A stretch of DNA of 32,847 nucleotides from the NCBI GenBank assembly GCA_902766745.1, contig CACXES010000138.1, positions 1 to 32,847 of the forward strand, read 5' to 3'. Below the pieces are notes generated by a model. The model saw nothing but the letters and a program-made list of their open reading frames with translations. It did no database searches and was not told the origin of the DNA. This DNA comes from an uncultured Ruminococcus sp. Lineage in GTDB: Bacteria; Bacillota; Clostridia; Monoglobales; Monoglobaceae. Within the stretch, counting starts at the first letter, position 1. Each line of letters opens with the position of its first letter. A program made the translations under genes and the position numbers. Below, in pieces: positions 25,301 through 32,833 of the stretch.

Positions 25301-26531
25301 TAAGTATATGACGGCATATCAGACCGAGTACAGTGACTTGAGCATATCCTGTGAAACCGATGACAGCCGAAACAGCAAGGTCTTAAAGCTTAAAAGAACA
25401 TCTGACGGTACGGATAAAGACAGCGCTTATGACAATGTGATACTCAGACTTGATTTGACAGATAAGGCCAATTTAAGAGAGAGCAGCGGCAGATTATACC
25501 TTCAATTTGATTTTAGGACTGCCGCTTATAACGGAATGAGAATCGATATTATCGATAAAAACTATATAAAGCGTGTATTTATGAATGTAAAGCCGATTGA
25601 CGGAAATACCTCGGAGATAAACGCGGTGCTCGGCGAAGATGACGATAATAATGCCGTTGTACGCAAGCTTTCGGAGTTTACTCCCGGAAAGTGGCATAAT
25701 TTGAAATGCGTTGTGAACTATGCAAAACAGTGTATAGAGTATTACCTGGATTCGGAATATATCGGCGTAATGAATTTTTCGGAAATGCAGAATGTGCCGC
25801 AGGGGGCTGTAGGTTTATTCGAAATTGTTTCGTGGAATCAAGCGGATAGGACATATCTCTACGACAACTTTGATATATGGTATGAGGAGTGCGCAAAAAT
25901 CAAGGAGATTTATTGCATAAATAAAGACGGAGAAAGGTTGGCAAACGACAGCGCTGCGGATGCTGCCGCCGGTATAGTTGTAAAATTCAACACTGATATG
26001 AATGAGGCTTCATTGAAAAAAGCTGCTGTGCTGACAGCGAACGACGGTGAAGTTTGTATTAACGGAGAATATGATGCGCAAACAAATACATATATCATTA
26101 CGCCGAAAAACGGAGAGGAATATTTTAACGCAGATACAATGTACACGCTCAGCATAAGCAAGGAGGCCGTATCAAAGGACGGATATGAGCTTGAGAATGC
26201 AGAGGATTTTACATTTGAAACCGCGAAAGGATATACGCAGGTTAATAATCTTGCGGTAAGCATTTCCGAAAACGTATATTCGGAGGTTAATATTAAAGCT
26301 GATGTTGTCAGCACTGTAAGTGATGATGACGGCGCGGAAATCATATTCTGCGGATACAAGGATAAGGTTTTGGTATATGCTTCAATTTGGAATGTGCCGG
26401 TGACAGCCGGAAATATGCATCTGGAAAAGAGGTTTTCTGTTTTCGAAAATGTTGAAATTGATGATTTAAAGGTCTTTGCGTGGGATTCCGGAGGGATTGT
26501 TCCTCTTTGCATTCCGGCAGGAATTAAATAA
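22395..26531 (+). CDS. Secreted beta-helix glycosidase, GH110/GH28-like, long paralogue
   Basis: A 1378-residue protein. ATG 22395 is chosen because AAAGGA lies 9 bases before it; the ATG at 22377 lacks a ribosome site. Residues 1-24 are a signal peptide. The first 950 residues follow the protein encoded at 14529-17417 domain by domain: CBM9-like (about 25-215), copper-amine-oxidase-N-like (225-355), and beta-helix (361-950) with Asp640 in 'NSDGIHTW' and Asp663-Asp664 in 'NLDDHFNTY', at the same 23-residue spacing. It carries extra C-terminal parts absent from the paralogue: LamG-like (about 955-1165, 'YDNFDIWYEE'), Ig-like Big_5 (1170-1275), and the shared C-terminal domain (1278-1378, 'LKVFAWDSGGIVPL'). 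The pair arose by duplication, with the esterase gene between them. Substrate may overlap or differ; the extra lectin domain suggests tighter binding to insoluble glycan. Confidence 0.85.
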   Translation: MKRNQIIFLLIFAIALCPVCISAADTQGEAYAAFGTPEIDGAADEIWNTTNPYIIENVCGQASSEYKGFFKALWDNENIYILAKIYTDGYSDTARDVSGRDSVEFFISENGGSAEVYANGDYRISTDFGGEVFVENYDGNLQCKTSLFSGGFIAEIGVPLKTKVLSDEAKLGFAIRANAAETPDSAQTSYVWGTAGDAADRLYSSLEGVGILTLKNTVDITEFNEPIYKAHKNADKGECVPIDDVITTFDGRESGYPILHIEEYPAMAIENLAKVIGGSVNGTTLTKDGKSLTFTEGSRLAEDSSGHILLERAPKMWDGSLYVPISFIVPYLKYNMQYNRFAKRLEITTGTNYPQTAEKIFYAKDFGAAGDGVTDDGGAITKALNAAMNSGVPSRVELEAGKTYLIGERMDSWNYFTIEEAENLTFEGNGSTILFEKPTNSFICIANSKNVKVRNMDIDYKELCATQGKIISVDKAAGTFRLEIDEGYPLPADDEWVHYFLTDSRSGGWWFGQLYDSQEDRMKYTDVDNLFIDEVEPVPDRVYELTVRGGATGNIKYAETGDRFVLNTRFSAYDISDTERKGGSTSAIYMNRCSDIEIDGVYVYSTGWMFCGIGFSEGKTTFKNSGFKVKDGRLLCANSDGIHTWFNRGALVLENCTFMNNLDDHFNTYTQGGFVNKQIDTRTFQTEVEINGRQGDEVQVYNPSTKTYLGRAFIKAAEYDGNGGQIITLDRDFYTVQTQEDGYTSPTLIYNMDSASRGNSVTGCRFINSRRYAILNRAANSIFQDNEINGCGAGLAAMNELTSATKSEGGFPSTTTFRNNTITGMGNTYKYYPIEVRHWRAAADSSRAIDGILIEGNSIDVPNSLGAIYIDSVSDLYMINNTVKSDSKIRTATCPVKIVNCGVSMIDGLTVDYSDKVNCAMEIIGSSVDDGNIKNVSDVNSNVGQKYRINQYEHLTEDFESASAESILDKYMTAYQTEYSDLSISCETDDSRNSKVLKLKRTSDGTDKDSAYDNVILRLDLTDKANLRESSGRLYLQFDFRTAAYNGMRIDIIDKNYIKRVFMNVKPIDGNTSEINAVLGEDDDNNAVVRKLSEFTPGKWHNLKCVVNYAKQCIEYYLDSEYIGVMNFSEMQNVPQGAVGLFEIVSWNQADRTYLYDNFDIWYEECAKIKEIYCINKDGERLANDSAADAAAGIVVKFNTDMNEASLKKAAVLTANDGEVCINGEYDAQTNTYIITPKNGEEYFNADTMYTLSISKEAVSKDGYELENAEDFTFETAKGYTQVNNLAVSISENVYSEVNIKADVVSTVSDDDGAEIIFCGYKDKVLVYASIWNVPVTAGNMHLEKRFSVFENVEIDDLKVFAWDSGGIVPLCIPAGIK

Positions 26532-26589
26532 AACAAATATGTACCCGTCAGGGTATTAACAAAAAGAGTTTAGGGTGGTAAAGATAAAT

Positions 26590-28227
26590 ATGATAAAAGA
26601 TATAAAGCTAAGTAAAAATCAGTCCGAAACGGTAACAAAGTACATATTGCCAAAGAAAATCGTTACGGAAAAGTATGCGGAAAACACTGCGGTTTTGCTG
26701 AACGAGAATCCGAGGCAGGCGCTGATGTTCGGAGATATAAATTACAGTATAATTCATGCGGGCGGATATGTTGTGCTTGATATGGGATGCGAAATCAACG
26801 GGGGAATAGATATCACTCTGGAGAGGCTGAACGAGAAATGCGGAAAGGTTCGTGTTACCTTTGGTGAAAGTGTAATGGAGGCCTTGAGCGTAATAGGTGA
26901 GAAAAATGCTACAGTGGATCATTCTGTAAGGGATTTTTCCTTCAGCTCACGGGGTGCAATGAATATGAAGCTCGGCGATACCGGGTATAGATTTGTGAAG
27001 ATTGAGGCGGAGAATGATATCTGCTTAAAAACCGTATACGGAACATTCACTTATCGGGATGTGGATTACGCGGGGAGCTTTGAATGTGATGATGAGAAGA
27101 TAAATAAAATCTGGAGTACGGGCGCATACACTGTGCATCTTAATATGCAGGATTATCTTTGGGACGGGATAAAGCGTGACAGACTTGTATGGATTGGAGA
27201 TATGCATCCCGAGATGCTGACTATATGCAGCGTTTTCGGATATAACGATGTTGTTCCGAAAAGCTTGGATTTGGTGATGAATGCTACGCCTTTGGATGAA
27301 TGGATGAATGACACCCCGACCTACACAAGCTGGTGGATAATAAATCAAAAAACATGGTATATGCAGAACGGGGATTATAAATACCTGTCGGAGCGTTCTG
27401 ACTATCTCTTCCGCACAATTGAAAAAATAATAGGATGCATATCGGAAGACGGGAAATTAACTTATCCGATGTACTTTTGCGATTGGAGCTCCAAATACAC
27501 GCCTGATGAGATGATCGGAGCATACGGCGTCACCGCTTTGGGGTTAAAAGCGGGGGCATATCTTTGCGAATGTCTGAAAAATGAAACACTTGCCGAAAAA
27601 TGCAGACATTATGCGGATATTCTGTTAAAGAAGAAGCTTGACACAGCGGCAAACAAGCAGACAGCGGCGTTGTATGCGCTGGCAGGCGGCTTTGACTGCA
27701 GAAATATTACAGAAAAACTTTTGCTGAAAAACGGTTCGGAAGGATTATCCACGTTCCTTGGAGGATATGTTTTGCGTGTAATTTCTAAGGCCGGCTATAC
27801 CTCCGAAGCAATTAAAATTATGAAGGAATACTGGGGTGCAATGCTCGATTTGGGCGCAACAACCTTCTGGGAGGACTTTGATATGGATTGGGTGACGGAG
27901 CGTACGGTCGGAATAGATCGGATAGTTCCGGATGGGATGATTGATGTACATGGCGACTTCGGAAAGTATTGCTATAAGCATTTCAGGCATAGCCTATGCC
28001 ACGGCTGGGCGAGCGGTCCCACTTCGTTCCTGAGTCAGGAAGTATCGGGCATAAAAATCCTGGAGCCGGGGTGCAAAAAGATACTTGTTCGGCCGAAGGC
28101 CAATAAATTTAAATACATGAAGACTGTTTATCCGACGCCTTACGGCCCGATAGAAATAGAGCGGGAGAATGATGCAGCAAAGGTGAAGGTGCCGGATGGA
28201 GTAGAACTTGTCGGCGGCGTTGACTGA
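26590..28227 (+). CDS. GH78-like alpha-L-rhamnosidase-family protein, short cytoplasmic form
   Basis: A 545-residue protein. ATG 26590 is preferred to the GTG at 26575, since AGGGTGG (26572-26578) would overlap the GTG. It has no signal peptide, so it is cytoplasmic. Residues about 45-160 are an N-terminal beta-sandwich ('GGYVVLDMGCEINGGI', 'GYRFVKIEAE'). About 165-480 is the (alpha/alpha)6 barrel of the GH78 type: 'DGIKRDRLVWIGDMHPE' (192-208), 'CDWSS' (297-301), 'GATTFWEDF' (422-430, with a candidate catalytic Glu428), and 'SLCHGWASGP' (468-477). About 485-545 is the C-terminal beta-sandwich. Most GH78 enzymes are 700-1000 residues; this one lacks the extra N-terminal domains. It would release terminal rhamnose from imported oligosaccharides, though other sugars are possible in this fold. 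A decayed copy of its 3' end lies at 3516-3680. Confidence 0.85.
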   Translation: MIKDIKLSKNQSETVTKYILPKKIVTEKYAENTAVLLNENPRQALMFGDINYSIIHAGGYVVLDMGCEINGGIDITLERLNEKCGKVRVTFGESVMEALSVIGEKNATVDHSVRDFSFSSRGAMNMKLGDTGYRFVKIEAENDICLKTVYGTFTYRDVDYAGSFECDDEKINKIWSTGAYTVHLNMQDYLWDGIKRDRLVWIGDMHPEMLTICSVFGYNDVVPKSLDLVMNATPLDEWMNDTPTYTSWWIINQKTWYMQNGDYKYLSERSDYLFRTIEKIIGCISEDGKLTYPMYFCDWSSKYTPDEMIGAYGVTALGLKAGAYLCECLKNETLAEKCRHYADILLKKKLDTAANKQTAALYALAGGFDCRNITEKLLLKNGSEGLSTFLGGYVLRVISKAGYTSEAIKIMKEYWGAMLDLGATTFWEDFDMDWVTERTVGIDRIVPDGMIDVHGDFGKYCYKHFRHSLCHGWASGPTSFLSQEVSGIKILEPGCKKILVRPKANKFKYMKTVYPTPYGPIEIERENDAAKVKVPDGVELVGGVD

Positions 28228-28590
28228 AATGATATTTTGAGTTGACAGTTTATCGTGAATCATTTGGCGGTGATTGTGTTAACAGAAGTATAAATGTATT
28301 ATAAAAATCAGACAATTGAAAGACTAAATGAAAAAAGCTGAAGCAGACAATGTTAATTGAAAAGAAATACGGAATCTAATCGTTTTTAATTGGCTTAGGG
28401 CTGATTTGTTCGGTGTATCTTATGGCTGTTACATCCATCGGTAATTAAAGTGACGGTTCAGAGAGTAGTGGACTGTTGCACTGAAAATTGTTATGCATAA
28501 TTTTTGATTTGCAGTATGGGTTCAGATAGGACATAGATTTAAGCCGATTGTGAGTAATATGAGTTTAAAGTAAAGAAGGCGAAAAGTGTT
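28228..28590. other. Intergenic stretch without a recognisable gene
   Basis: This AT-rich stretch of about 360 bases has no coding frame of note. TTGACA occurs at 28242-28247, but no -10 box lies at a suitable distance. There is a weak inverted repeat, AAAATT...AATTTT, near 28484-28504. No clear terminator for the GH78-like gene is visible. Confidence 0.5.
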
Positions 28591-29835
28591 TTGGGCAAAT
28601 CCAATTTTGAGAAGATATACGAAAAGGCTGACGAGCTTGTAAAAGGTTTATGCGTGATGTTTTTTTGTGATTCAGGAAACCCGGTTACATATGGGGAAAA
28701 TATGCGTGTGCCATTTGATATATATGAAATCAGAAACACTGTTGTGATGTTATATCTGCAAAAATGGATGGAAAATGATAATAATTCTACCGAAACTGTT
28801 AACTCATATGCCGTTAAAGCGTTTGAACGATATGAGGAAAATATTTTGAGTCAGAATAGTTATCAAAATGAAGAATATATAGATCAGGCGAATTATATAA
28901 GGAATTTTTACAGAAAATTCGATGAACTGGCACAAATATTCTCTATGTATGAAGACTATGCAAAGCGAAATAATTTAGTATATAAAGAAATCGTTCGAAA
29001 AGAGAATAATAGGCTTAAGGAATCATATGTTGATTTAGCACTGACGGAATTGCTGCAAAACGGATATTTATATCTTTTTGAAGCACTGATAAGATATGAT
29101 GATGTGCTTAAGACAAAAGGAACAGCAAAAAACGAAACAATACGCAATGGTTATAATCAATATAATAAGTTATATGAGTTCATCCGGGGACGGCAGGATG
29201 CTAAAGAGTATGTGGCGTTTTGTTGTGCGCTTTATAAGATAGAGAGGGCATATCGCTTTGATATGATAGAGAAGACGGCAAAAGAGATTGTGGCAAACAA
29301 TATTCCTAAAGATGCAGATTTCACGGATATTATGTCCATATTCTTTTTTGGAATAAATAATATGGATTTTATACAAATTTTGGCAATGTATCTTAAGGAA
29401 TATACATATAAGTTACGGACTATTTCACCGAATAGTACAATGAAAAATATGAATATATTGGGGATTGATAAAGCTACTGATTTAGCAATAGAAATCTTGA
29501 ATCCAAAGAAGTGTGATTTAGAAATTTTTAAAATAAAGAAATATGCTTTTTTTAAAAATATTATGATACATAATTATGCGTTTTCAACACTTTTTACCAT
29601 AATGCCAACAGTTGACCAACCGTCAATGACGGAAGAAGATTACAAAGCCGCAGTGCATTTTTTGAAAAATGAGTATAAAATTGTTGAAGGGCATATCCCG
29701 GCCGGGACAGAATATACAAAAGAAACTGAAGAAAAGTTTGATTGTATAAGAAATATATATACTCAATCGTGTGAAGGCAACTGTGATTTCCAACAAGCCA
29801 GAGAGATATTGAATTGCAGGAACAAAAACAGATAG
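28591..29835 (+). CDS. Hypothetical protein, 414 residues, unknown function
   Basis: I do not recognise this protein. The start is a TTG with AGAAGG 11 bases upstream, so the start is moderately supported. There is no signal peptide. It appears helical and charged, with many Tyr and Asn residues, and a possible coiled coil around residues 85-150. Short hydrophobic stretches ('IMSIFFFGINNMDFIQILAMYL') are too irregular to be called membrane segments. It sits 360 bases after the GH78-like gene and before the nucleoside-hydrolase gene. Its A+T-rich codon use differs from the glycan genes and resembles the other unrecognised protein at 3758-4894. No motif points to an enzyme, a regulator or a defence function. 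Confidence 0.75.
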   Translation: MGKSNFEKIYEKADELVKGLCVMFFCDSGNPVTYGENMRVPFDIYEIRNTVVMLYLQKWMENDNNSTETVNSYAVKAFERYEENILSQNSYQNEEYIDQANYIRNFYRKFDELAQIFSMYEDYAKRNNLVYKEIVRKENNRLKESYVDLALTELLQNGYLYLFEALIRYDDVLKTKGTAKNETIRNGYNQYNKLYEFIRGRQDAKEYVAFCCALYKIERAYRFDMIEKTAKEIVANNIPKDADFTDIMSIFFFGINNMDFIQILAMYLKEYTYKLRTISPNSTMKNMNILGIDKATDLAIEILNPKKCDLEIFKIKKYAFFKNIMIHNYAFSTLFTIMPTVDQPSMTEEDYKAAVHFLKNEYKIVEGHIPAGTEYTKETEEKFDCIRNIYTQSCEGNCDFQQAREILNCRNKNR

Positions 29836-29958
29836 TATCCGATTAATAACCGGTGATATTCATATCAAAAGGTCGCGGAGGTGGTAAGTATCGTTAAGGA
29901 GTCAGATGACAGCGTAGGAGAAGGTCAATAAAATTTATAGGATAGGAAGGGATCAGAT

Positions 29959-30855
29959 GTGGAAAAGATAAAAATAGTGTTAGATACAGATATGGGCAGT
30001 GACTGCGATGACGCAGGAGCACTTGCGGTTCTTCATAATCTTGCGAAAATTGGAGAAGCGGAGGTTCTTGCCGCTGTTCACTGCTGCTCCGAAATAAGCG
30101 GAGCATATGCTGTCAAAAGTATAAATCAATGGTATGGCGGACAGGATATTCCTGTTGGAAGATATGATAAAAAGAAGTTTCTGGAGGGAGGAAAATATAG
30201 CAAGTACACAAAGCCCATTATGGAAAAATATTTGCAGACTCATGCAGAACTGAAGTTTGAAAGTGCAACGCGTGTATTGAGAAAAGCTCTTTCGGAAAAC
30301 GATGATGTTACAATAGTTGTTATAGGGATGCAGAACAATATCGCAGAGCTGTTGAAATCCGAAGCGGACGATATAAGTATGTACAGCGGATTGGAACTTG
30401 TTGAGAAGAGTGTTAAGAAGATGTATGTTATGGGCGGAAATTTTGCGGATTTAACTTGCGCTGAGTATAACATAAAATGTGATATTGAAAGCGCGAGGTT
30501 TGTTTCGGAAAATTTCCCACGGCCTATTGTGTATTGCGGATTTGAGACGGGCTGCAATATTGTAACCGGTAAGCAGCTTAAAGACGCCGATGAAAATCAT
30601 CCTGTCAGACTGGCATATTATTTGCATGGGAAACACTTGGACAAAAATCAAATGCTTAGATTCAGCTGGGATCCGATAACCGTGTATTGTGCTGTCAGGC
30701 AGAATAACCCGTTTTATAAAGAAAGCAAGAAGCTGAAGATAGGCTTTAATAAAAATGGCTGTGTAAGATTGGGCGAAGGCGGCAAGGACTGTTATATCAT
30801 TCAGAATGCGAAGGATGCAGAGATTACAAATGAGATTGACCGGTTTTTGAAGTGA
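29959..30855 (+). CDS. Nucleoside hydrolase family (IUNH-like) protein
   Basis: A 298-residue protein with a GTG start; AGGAAGGG (29944-29951) stands 7 bases upstream. The N-terminal 'DTDMGSDCDDAGAL' (9-22) is the calcium- and ribose-binding Asp cluster of inosine/uridine-preferring nucleoside hydrolases, with the extended spacing of a divergent subgroup. 'KKMYVMGGNF' (135-144) is the usual central strand and 'AEYNIKCDIESARFV' is the family's 'E-N-D' binding turn. 'FSWDPITVYCAV' takes the place of the C-terminal catalytic His/Asp region. No signal peptide. Members of this divergent subgroup often lie in glycan-use clusters, where they may act on N- or O-linked furanosides other than nucleosides; that is inference. 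Function on ribonucleosides is equally possible. Confidence 0.85.
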   Translation: MEKIKIVLDTDMGSDCDDAGALAVLHNLAKIGEAEVLAAVHCCSEISGAYAVKSINQWYGGQDIPVGRYDKKKFLEGGKYSKYTKPIMEKYLQTHAELKFESATRVLRKALSENDDVTIVVIGMQNNIAELLKSEADDISMYSGLELVEKSVKKMYVMGGNFADLTCAEYNIKCDIESARFVSENFPRPIVYCGFETGCNIVTGKQLKDADENHPVRLAYYLHGKHLDKNQMLRFSWDPITVYCAVRQNNPFYKESKKLKIGFNKNGCVRLGEGGKDCYIIQNAKDAEITNEIDRFLK

Positions 30856-30886
30856 GCCATGTATAATACGGCTGGCGGCGGTCAAA

Positions 30887-30923
30887 AAAATTTCCCCCTG
30901 ATTTTGAGAAAATTTGCCTCTGA
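30887..30923. repeat. Two tandem 15-base repeats, 22-base period (possible IS end)
   Basis: AAAATTTCCCCCTGA (30887-30901) and AAAATTTGCCTCTGA (30909-30923) agree at 13 of 15 positions. Short direct repeats spaced by two helical turns resemble the transposase-binding sites at the ends of IS21-type elements. No transposase gene is present. The remaining intergenic sequence up to 31154 shows nothing else I can support. Confidence 0.35.
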
Positions 30924-31154
30924 AAAATTATCGGGATTTAGCGGTTTAAGATTTCCTATGAAGAATCATGGAATTTTGCGTTCGGAAGGACCGTTTTGTC
31001 AGCCCCTGTCTTCTCCGGCGTTATGCTATCTATGATTTTTACAACATAATTATACAATAAAAGATGAGAAAATCATCAAAAAAGACTAATAGAAATCACG
31101 ATTTGATGGGCTTTCGCAAACGTCTATATTTACAATAGTATAAGGAGAAAATTA

Positions 31155-32231
31155 ATGGAAAAGTATTTAATTGCTGATTTTAATGAATACGATGAAATAG
31201 ACAAAAAATAAGGCAGAGAACCGGTAATATCAATTATGCCTGATGGTTCTCTTGTTTGTGTAATGCTGACCGGAGGACCTACGGAGCCTCATCGAGACAA
31301 TTTCACGGTTAATTGTAAAAGCCGTGACGTAGGAAAGACATGGAGCCTGCCGAAAAAACTTTTCTCTCATAAATCCCGCGGCGTATGGTGTACGGAAATT
31401 TACACCGGATTTGACAGACCTATGCTGATTGTTCATACATATAATGGCGAATGTCCTTATAAGGAACTTCAGACATTTGTATCATATACCGATGACAACG
31501 GCGAAACCTGGTCGAACCCTGTATCGATCGCTCCTTACGCAAACGGTCTGTGCGTTAGAAAGGGAATAAAAATGAGTAACGGAGAAACTCTTTTTCCGAT
31601 ATATCACACGCATCTGAACGATGGTTTCGGTGAATTTCCCGAATTTGGAAGTTCTAATTTTTGGCTTAATACATACCACTCGTGCGGAGTGATTATCTCA
31701 GCGGATGAGGGAAAGTCATATATGCCGTACAGCAACTTGTATATGAACAATAATTCAAGCAACAACGCTGTCGACCCGGAGGGTAACTTCGGAACCTCTC
31801 TGGATCTATGGGAGCCTAACTGCGTCGAAGTTGAGAGCGGACATATAGTAATGTAGATGCGCAGCAGCGGTATACCTTATATAATCAGTGCCGAAAGCTT
31901 TGACTTCGGAAGAACATGGATATATAAAGACAACACGAATATACCTAATGCAAACAGTAAAATATCGTTGCAAACAGTTCGAGATAAGGTGGTTATGGTA
32001 TCAAATACTTGCACTTCGTTGTCATTTAATGATCGGAGGCATTTGCAGATAAATATCAGCGCTGACCAATGCAGAACATGGGTGCCTGTTTCGTATATAG
32101 AAGGAGAGAACGGACATTTTTTCTATCCGCATATTGCTGTAGATGAAGAAAATGAAATAATATATATTGCATATGAAGATGCGGTACGCCACTATGTTGC
32201 AAAATATACATTTTCCGAACTTGGATTGTAA
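31155..32231 (+). pseudogene. Asp-box (BNR, sialidase-like) gene broken by two stops
   Basis: One frame runs from an ATG with a good AAGGAG site (about 31141) to the TAA at 32229-32231, about 358 codons, and is interrupted by TAA at 31209-31211 and TAG at 31854-31856 without any frameshift. The frame encodes five Asp-box motifs of a sialidase-type beta-propeller: 'SRDVGKTW', 'TDDNGETW', 'SADEGKSY', 'SFDFGRTW' and 'SADQCRTW'. The TAG falls within 'GHIVM-stop-MRSSG', where relatives usually have a hydrophobic residue. The second and third segments would otherwise read well, so inactivation seems recent. Without a signal peptide it would be cytoplasmic. The original substrate is not clear; Asp-box propellers include sialidases and other hydrolases or lyases. 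Sequencing error or stop-codon readthrough are less likely alternatives. Confidence 0.75.
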
Positions 32232-32320
32232 ACTTTTGGGTTCCCTTTTTTCCAATTACATCAGGGAACTGGATTTGTACGGTATAGGTTCTAAGGGCAG
32301 TGCTGATAAATTGTAAATGT

Positions 32321-32360
32321 CAAGCGAAAATGTACAAAAAGAGCAAGTGAAAATGTACAA
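32321..32360. repeat. Two tandem 17-base repeats, 23-base period (possible IS21-like end)
   Basis: CAAGCGAAAATGTACAA (32321-32337) and CAAGTGAAAATGTACAA (32344-32360) differ at one base. GTGAAAATGTACA-type direct repeats are, from memory, typical of the ends of IS21-family elements in Clostridia. No transposase gene is present, so this would be a remnant end or a boundary. Confidence 0.45.
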
Positions 32361-32392
32361 TTTCGGCGGTAGCATATTCCCCGGGAATGCCA

Positions 32393-32787
32393 TCAATTGG
32401 CCCAGCTAATTACATTAGTAATTCGTTCTTTCAGTTCGTTATACTGTATCTCTGACAGATATGTTTTTATATCTTTTAAATCTATGGTTTTAAGTTTTTC
32501 TGCAATATCCATATGATTGTCTATAAAACGCTCACAGAGGTCATCCAGGGGAAGAGACACAGAATTACCCATTGTTGTTCTTGAAAGTCCCAAGAACCCC
32601 TCCTGAAAGGCGACATTGTGGTCGTAGCACGGTGATACGGATTTAAGTTCAAATGTTTTAATGTCATAGAGTAGCCCATAGTTATCATCATGCAAGTCAG
32701 GGTTTGCGATAATGTAATTAAATATATACATTCTCTGCAACTGTTCAATAATTTGCTGATGAGAGTGTGAGAAAAAGTCTGGAAATT
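32393..32787 (-). pseudogene. Truncated HipA-like kinase (C-terminal part)
   Basis: On the minus strand the frame is open from just after a stop at 32786-32788 down to the stop near 32393. It encodes 'IIANPDLHDDNYGLLYD', then 'SPCYDHNVAF'. This matches the kinase catalytic loop (N-x-D-x-H-x-x-N) and the metal-binding 'YD' region of HipA-like Ser/Thr kinases. Only about 130 codons remain; the N-terminal lobe is missing and no good start with a ribosome site is found (a TTG at 32740 is the first candidate). HipA proteins are toxins of toxin-antitoxin pairs; no antitoxin gene is visible. It is most likely a remnant. Confidence 0.6.
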
Positions 32788-32793
32788 AGAAAC

Positions 32794-32821
32794 ATTCTAT
32801 GATAGAATATAAAATATCATA
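32794..32821 (+). promoter_or_regulatory. Overlapping palindromes before the right-edge gene
   Basis: ATTCTAT-G-ATAGAAT (32794-32808) is a perfect 7-base inverted repeat. TATGATA (32798-32804) can alternatively pair with TATCATA (32815-32821), which overlaps the AGGAGG ribosome site. It may be an operator or a translational control hairpin. Confidence 0.35.
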
Positions 32822-32833
32822 GGAGGAATATTT

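Noticed and set aside
25910-26536. 208-codon open frame on the minus strand
   Set aside because: It lies opposite the C-terminal domains of the second beta-helix gene, has no ribosome site, and its composition is that of a mirror frame.
28242-28302. Promoter starting with TTGACA after the GH78-like gene
   Set aside because: The sequence 16-18 bases downstream is GC-rich without a -10 box; TATTAT further on is at the wrong distance.
28470-28480. GGACTGTTGCA resembling an IS6-family terminal repeat
   Set aside because: It is only 11 bases, with no partner repeat and no transposase sequence nearby.
31854-31856. In-frame TAG as recoded (pyrrolysine-like) or alternative genetic code
   Set aside because: Several intact genes here end in TAG (for example those ending at 2425, 12557, 17417, 22273 and 29835), and the same frame also has an early TAA. 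Pseudogene decay explains both.
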